A stretch of DNA of 64,000 nt from Ilumatobacter coccineus YM16-304 (GTDB taxonomy: Bacteria > Actinomycetota > Acidimicrobiia > Acidimicrobiales > Ilumatobacteraceae): NCBI RefSeq assembly GCF_000348785.1, contig NC_020520.1, forward strand, positions 4,588,001 to 4,652,000, read 5' to 3'. How positions within the stretch are numbered: position 1 is the stretch's first letter; every line of letters begins with the position of its first letter. This document shows positions 60,701 through 64,000 of this stretch, piece after piece. The translations under genes and the position numbers were made by a program. The notes beneath the pieces were generated by a model that was not told the origin of the DNA, did not search any database, and was given only the letters and a program-made list of their open reading frames with translations.

Positions 60701-61904
60701 GCGACGGGGCGAGCGGACGCCAGGTGCGGAGCTCGAACATGCCCTTCCAGATGCCGGTGCCGAAGGCGACGTCGACCGGCAACGTGCGCGGCGACACCAG
60801 CATCGCCAGCGCGGCGGCGCGCCGCACGCGGCGCGACACGAGGCATCCCGCCAGCACCAGCGGCCACCACGCTCGGCGAAACGCGAGCGCCAGCTCACGC
60901 CCACCCGCCAGGTGACCGCGCAGCGCCAACTCGACCGACAGCTTCGGCGGCACGCCGGGCAACTTCGGGATCAGCGCCGCCGAACTTCCGGCAGCCAACG
61001 CCAGCGCCGCTGGTAGCCGACCGGCGATCGCGAGCAACCACACGCCGGCCGTCCACCCGTTCGACCGCAGCGGCGCGACACCACCGGCGTGACGCAGTGA
61101 CAGCGGTGCCGACGACGAGCCGTAGTCGACCTGCCGCGCCAGCCGCGCACCCCACGTCGGCAGCGGCGGATGGCTGACCGTCACCGACGGTTCGTAGCGA
61201 CATCGCCACCCCGCCTCGTCGAGCCTCCACACGACGTCGACGTCCTCACCGAAGCGCAGCGCCTCGTCGAAGCCCCCCACCTCGTCGAACGCCGACGCGC
61301 GCACGAGCATCATCGCGGCGGGCACGTACGCCACCCGCGTGCCCGCCCGCACCCGCGCCGGTTCCGCGCCGAGGTCGAGCGACGAGCCGTCGTCGCCCAG
61401 CACCCGCGGCGCGACGAGACCCACACGGTCGTCGTCGAAGTGCGCGAGCAGCGGCGCCCACCACGCGTCATCGGTGGGCAGGTCGACGTCGGCGTCGACG
61501 AACGCGATCAGCTCGGTGTCGACGTGGCGACGACCGGCGTTGCGCGCCGCGGCCGGACCGGCGTTCACGTCGAGCCGCTCGGTCGCACCGGCCAGCGCGG
61601 GAACGCTCCCGTCGTCGATCGTGACGCGGCCGTCGCGACGCACCTCACCGCCGAGCTGCGGCGTGACGACGGTGACGTCGGCGAGCGTGCAGCGCGCCGG
61701 CGCCGACACGACCGGATGGATCATCCCACCGTCGAGGAGCTCGTCGATCAGTGCCGAGTCGGCGACATCGTGACCCTCCTCGACCTGCGCCACGATCTCG
61801 ACCTCGCCAGGCGACAAGTGGACGACGCGATACGGCGAGCCCGCCAGCAGCACGTCGCCGGTCGGGCCGACCCGGGTCCAGCTGCCGTCGACGCGATACC
61901 GCAT
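60675..61904 (-). CDS. MftF-like mycofactocin-type glycosyltransferase
   Basis: About 409 residues from ATG 61904 (GTG 61919 is an alternative start). A short N-terminal domain (VLLAGSPYRVVHLSP) leads into a GT2 domain with NAGPAAARNAGRR, FVDADVDLP (DxD metal site) and PAAMMLVRASAFDEVGGFDE, GEDVDVVWRLDEAGWRCRYE, HPPLPTWGARLARQVDYGSS and LRHAGGVAPLR. These blocks match MftF, the enzyme that glucosylates the mycofactocin cofactor. The C-terminal part has membrane-type hydrophobic stretches. No other mft genes are in the window. It lies 23 bases after the ABC permease stop, so it may be co-transcribed. Confidence 0.75.
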   Translation of the reverse strand: MRYRVDGSWTRVGPTGDVLLAGSPYRVVHLSPGEVEIVAQVEEGHDVADSALIDELLDGGMIHPVVSAPARCTLADVTVVTPQLGGEVRRDGRVTIDDGSVPALAGATERLDVNAGPAAARNAGRRHVDTELIAFVDADVDLPTDDAWWAPLLAHFDDDRVGLVAPRVLGDDGSSLDLGAEPARVRAGTRVAYVPAAMMLVRASAFDEVGGFDEALRFGEDVDVVWRLDEAGWRCRYEPSVTVSHPPLPTWGARLARQVDYGSSSAPLSLRHAGGVAPLRSNGWTAGVWLLAIAGRLPAALALAAGSSAALIPKLPGVPPKLSVELALRGHLAGGRELALAFRRAWWPLVLAGCLVSRRVRRAAALAMLVSPRTLPVDVAFGTGIWKGMFELRTWRPLAPSLTPWPPRR

Positions 61905-61927
61905 CGCAGCATTCAACACGCCGCCGA

Positions 61928-63019
61928 CTACTTGAGCGAACCGGACAGGTCGATGCCGCCGAGGAAGATCTTCTGCAACGACAAGAACACGAGGATCGGC
62001 ACCGCCATCGACAGGATCGCACCCGCCTGCACCAGCGGGATCGCCGTGTCGTACAGACCGAGGAACTCGTACAGCCCCACCGAGATCGGTTGCAGGTCAC
62101 GACGACCCGACAGGTAGATCAGCGGTTCGAGGAAGTCATTCCAGGCGAAGAAGAAGTGGAACAGCGCGATCGCCAGGATCGCCCCCTTCGCCTGCGGCAG
62201 GATCACCGTGATCAGCGTCTTCAGCGGTCCGGCCCCGTCGATCTCCGCCGCCTCGTCGAGGTCGCGCGGGATCGTCAGGAAGAACTGGCGGAGCAGGAAC
62301 ACGTTGTACGCGTTGGCGAAGAAGTGCGGCACGATCAGCGGCCACCACGTCCCCACCCAACCGATCTTCGAGAACAGCGCGTACGTCGGGATCAGCGTGA
62401 CGAAGCGCGGCAGGATGATCGTCGCCACCAGCGAACCGATGATCAGCCCTTTGAACCGCATCCGGAAACGCGACAGCCCGTAGGCGACCAACGTCGACGA
62501 GATGACCGTGCCCGCCATGCCGAGCCCGGCGATGATGCCGGTGTTGCGCAGCAGGCGGAGGAACTCGAGGCGATCCCAGGCTCGACCGAAGTTCTCGAAC
62601 GTCGGGTCGATCGCGTAGCTCGGCTCGAGCGTGCGCCAACGACCTTCCCACTCGATGAGTACGTCGGGGTCGGCCGGGTCGACGAAGCCACTCGACTCGC
62701 GACCCGGCTGCACCAACGCCAGCGACGACGACGTGCCATCGGGCAGGGGAACCGTCAGCAGGTCGTGGTCGCCGGCGAACTCGCCCGAGGTGATGGTGAC
62801 CGTCGCCTGGGTCTTGGGCAGGATCTGCTGGTTGGCGAGTTGGTCTTCGGTCTTGAGCGACGTGACCCCCATGAACACCAGCGGCAACAGGAACCCGACC
62901 ATGAGGATCACCGCGAACAGGGTCACGCCGGCCTTGCCGATGAAGCGGCGGGTCTGACCGTCGAGGTCGCGGAATCGTTGCTTCGGCTCCTTGGCGAGCG
63001 CGATCGAACCGATACTCAT
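61928..63019 (-). CDS. Sugar ABC transporter permease, MalG type
   Basis: A 363-residue membrane protein. The ATG at 63019 overlaps the stop of the upstream permease by one base. The first membrane helix (GVTLFAVILMVGFLLPLVFM) is followed by an unusually long extracytoplasmic insertion of about 90 residues (TITSGEFAGDHDLLTVPLPD...) before the usual core helices. The ABC-docking EAA loop is EAAEIDGAGPLKTLITVILP near residue 255. Partner of the MalF-type permease; substrate-binding protein and ATPase must lie outside the window. The length, about 80 more than usual, is due to the insertion. Confidence 0.93.
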   Translation of the reverse strand: MSIGSIALAKEPKQRFRDLDGQTRRFIGKAGVTLFAVILMVGFLLPLVFMGVTSLKTEDQLANQQILPKTQATVTITSGEFAGDHDLLTVPLPDGTSSSLALVQPGRESSGFVDPADPDVLIEWEGRWRTLEPSYAIDPTFENFGRAWDRLEFLRLLRNTGIIAGLGMAGTVISSTLVAYGLSRFRMRFKGLIIGSLVATIILPRFVTLIPTYALFSKIGWVGTWWPLIVPHFFANAYNVFLLRQFFLTIPRDLDEAAEIDGAGPLKTLITVILPQAKGAILAIALFHFFFAWNDFLEPLIYLSGRRDLQPISVGLYEFLGLYDTAIPLVQAGAILSMAVPILVFLSLQKIFLGGIDLSGSLK

Positions 63020-63990
63020 CAGCGTTCCTCGTATTCGTAGTGGACCCAGTACTTCGCCGACCAGAACAGCAACGACGTGATGGCGAAGACGACGACGAAC
63101 ATGCCCCACGCCAGAGCCGCGCCGTAGCCGCCCTTGAAGAACTTGAAGGTCTCACGGAAGAAGACCATCGTGTAGAACTTGCTCGCCCCGTCGGGCGGAC
63201 CTTCCGGGCCGAGCAGCACGAACGGCACCAGGAAGTACTGACCGAGCCCGACGAGGCTGATGATCACGTTGTAGAAGGTGATCGGACTGATCATCGGCCA
63301 GGTGACGTCGCGGAACAGCCGCCACTTGCTCGCGCCGTCGATCTTCGCCGCTTCGTAGAGCTGCGTCGGCACACCGTTGAGCGCGGCGATGAAGATGATG
63401 ATCGAGTTGCCCACGCCCCACATCGCCATGAACACCAACGCCGGCAACACCCAGTTGCGGTCGTTCAGGAAGTTGGGCGTGCCGTCCCATCCGGCGGCGC
63501 GCAGCAGACGGGGCAGCCAGCCGGACTGGCTGTTGAGGTAGAACCGCCAGACGATCACCGCGGCCACGAACGGCACCATCGACGGGAGGTAGAACATCAC
63601 CCGGAAGAAGCTGCGTCCCCACAGCCGTTCGGAGGTGAGGAGATAGGCGAAGCCGAGCGGCACGAAGATCGACATCGGCACGAACAGCAGCCCGAACTTC
63701 GCGGTCACGAGCAGCCCGTTGCGGACGTTGTCGTCGCCGAGCATCGTGCGCCAGTTGTCGAGGCCGACGAACGTGGTGGTCTCGCCCTCGCCGGTGACGA
63801 GTCGATAGTCGGTGAAGCTCATCGCGAGCGACGCGACGAGGGGAAAGAGGAAGAACAGGCTGAGCCCGAGCAGCCACGGGGAGACGAAGAGCAGTCCGCG
63901 TCGACGTTCGCGTCGAGCGAGGGTGCCGTCGCCCGCGTCGACGCTGTCGTCGATGTCGTCGGGGGCGCCGGCGAAGAGTGTGCTGGCCAT
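63019..63990 (-). CDS. Sugar ABC transporter permease, MalF/UgpA type
   Basis: A 323-residue permease from ATG 63990. A charged N-terminal tail (ARRERRRG) precedes the first helix LLFVSPWLLGLSLFFLFPLV, then five more helices. The EAA loop YEAAKIDGASKWRLFRDVTW near residue 220 contacts the ATPase. With the MalG-type subunit it forms the channel of a binding-protein-dependent sugar importer. It ends one base into the partner gene, so both are co-translated. Ten bases of the window lie upstream, so promoter and substrate-binding protein are not visible. Confidence 0.93.
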   Translation of the reverse strand: MASTLFAGAPDDIDDSVDAGDGTLARRERRRGLLFVSPWLLGLSLFFLFPLVASLAMSFTDYRLVTGEGETTTFVGLDNWRTMLGDDNVRNGLLVTAKFGLLFVPMSIFVPLGFAYLLTSERLWGRSFFRVMFYLPSMVPFVAAVIVWRFYLNSQSGWLPRLLRAAGWDGTPNFLNDRNWVLPALVFMAMWGVGNSIIIFIAALNGVPTQLYEAAKIDGASKWRLFRDVTWPMISPITFYNVIISLVGLGQYFLVPFVLLGPEGPPDGASKFYTMVFFRETFKFFKGGYGAALAWGMFVVVFAITSLLFWSAKYWVHYEYEER

Positions 63991-64000
63991 GTGAGAGTTC

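Noticed and set aside
58605-60904. 341- and 410-residue minus-strand frames opposite the secreted protein and the dioxygenase
   Set aside because: Antisense shadows; the dioxygenase motifs settle the coding strand.
1-64000. CRISPR arrays, tRNA and rRNA genes
   Set aside because: No regularly spaced repeats or tRNA-like cloverleaf sequences were noticed. A covariance-model scan was not possible, so a missed tRNA cannot be fully excluded.

Overview
The window looks like chromosomal DNA from a high-GC actinobacterium, most likely of the Acidimicrobiia/Ilumatobacter kind (inferred from gene content, not tested). Signs are the GC-rich codon usage, dense 1-4 base gene overlaps (ATGA/GTGA), few Shine-Dalgarno sites, a DUF222-HNH gene, an F420-type luciferase-like oxidoreductase and a mycofactocin-type glycosyltransferase. 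No rRNA, tRNA, CRISPR array or intact mobile element was seen.

About 1-52.5 kb is a defence and DNA-processing island. From the left: a minus-strand trio of DUF6361 protein, phospholipase-D-like nuclease and SNF2-type helicase (the helicase runs off the left edge); a divergent PD-(D/E)XK-type restriction nuclease; a translationally coupled minus-strand nurA-herA-sbcD-sbcC operon, an archaeal-style DNA end-resection set; two orphan genes; then a complete BREX type 2 (Pgl) cluster, pglW-X-Y-Z, brxD and brxHI (14.6-32.9 kb), with a NYN-domain gene inserted in reverse orientation between pglZ and brxD. Next come an SF1 helicase fused to a C-terminal PD-(D/E)XK nuclease, and a two-gene minus-strand operon (large uncharacterised protein plus a DEAD/DEAH helicase with a DUF1998-like C terminus) that resembles Druantia type III. 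The right part of the island (44.7-52.4 kb) holds smaller orphan genes, a SAM methyltransferase, a decayed IS481-type transposase end, and a large protein that combines RNA-polymerase-alpha-CTD-like repeats with a sigma-region-4-like helix-turn-helix.

From 52.5 kb the content becomes ordinary: a DUF222-HNH endonuclease with a LexA-like operator touching its start codon, a metallophosphoesterase, a coupled TPR/ParB-like pair, a lipoprotein with a zinc-protease motif, an F420-type oxidoreductase, a secreted protein, a TauD-type dioxygenase, an MftF-like glycosyltransferase, and two sugar ABC transporter permeases at the right edge.

Most of the island can be read as layered anti-phage functions: BREX-2 modification and exclusion, helicase-nuclease systems, and end-processing machinery. 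The least understood parts are the DUF6361-PLD-SNF2 operon, the NYN insertion in BREX-2, the putative Druantia-III pair and the alpha-CTD/sigma-4 protein.
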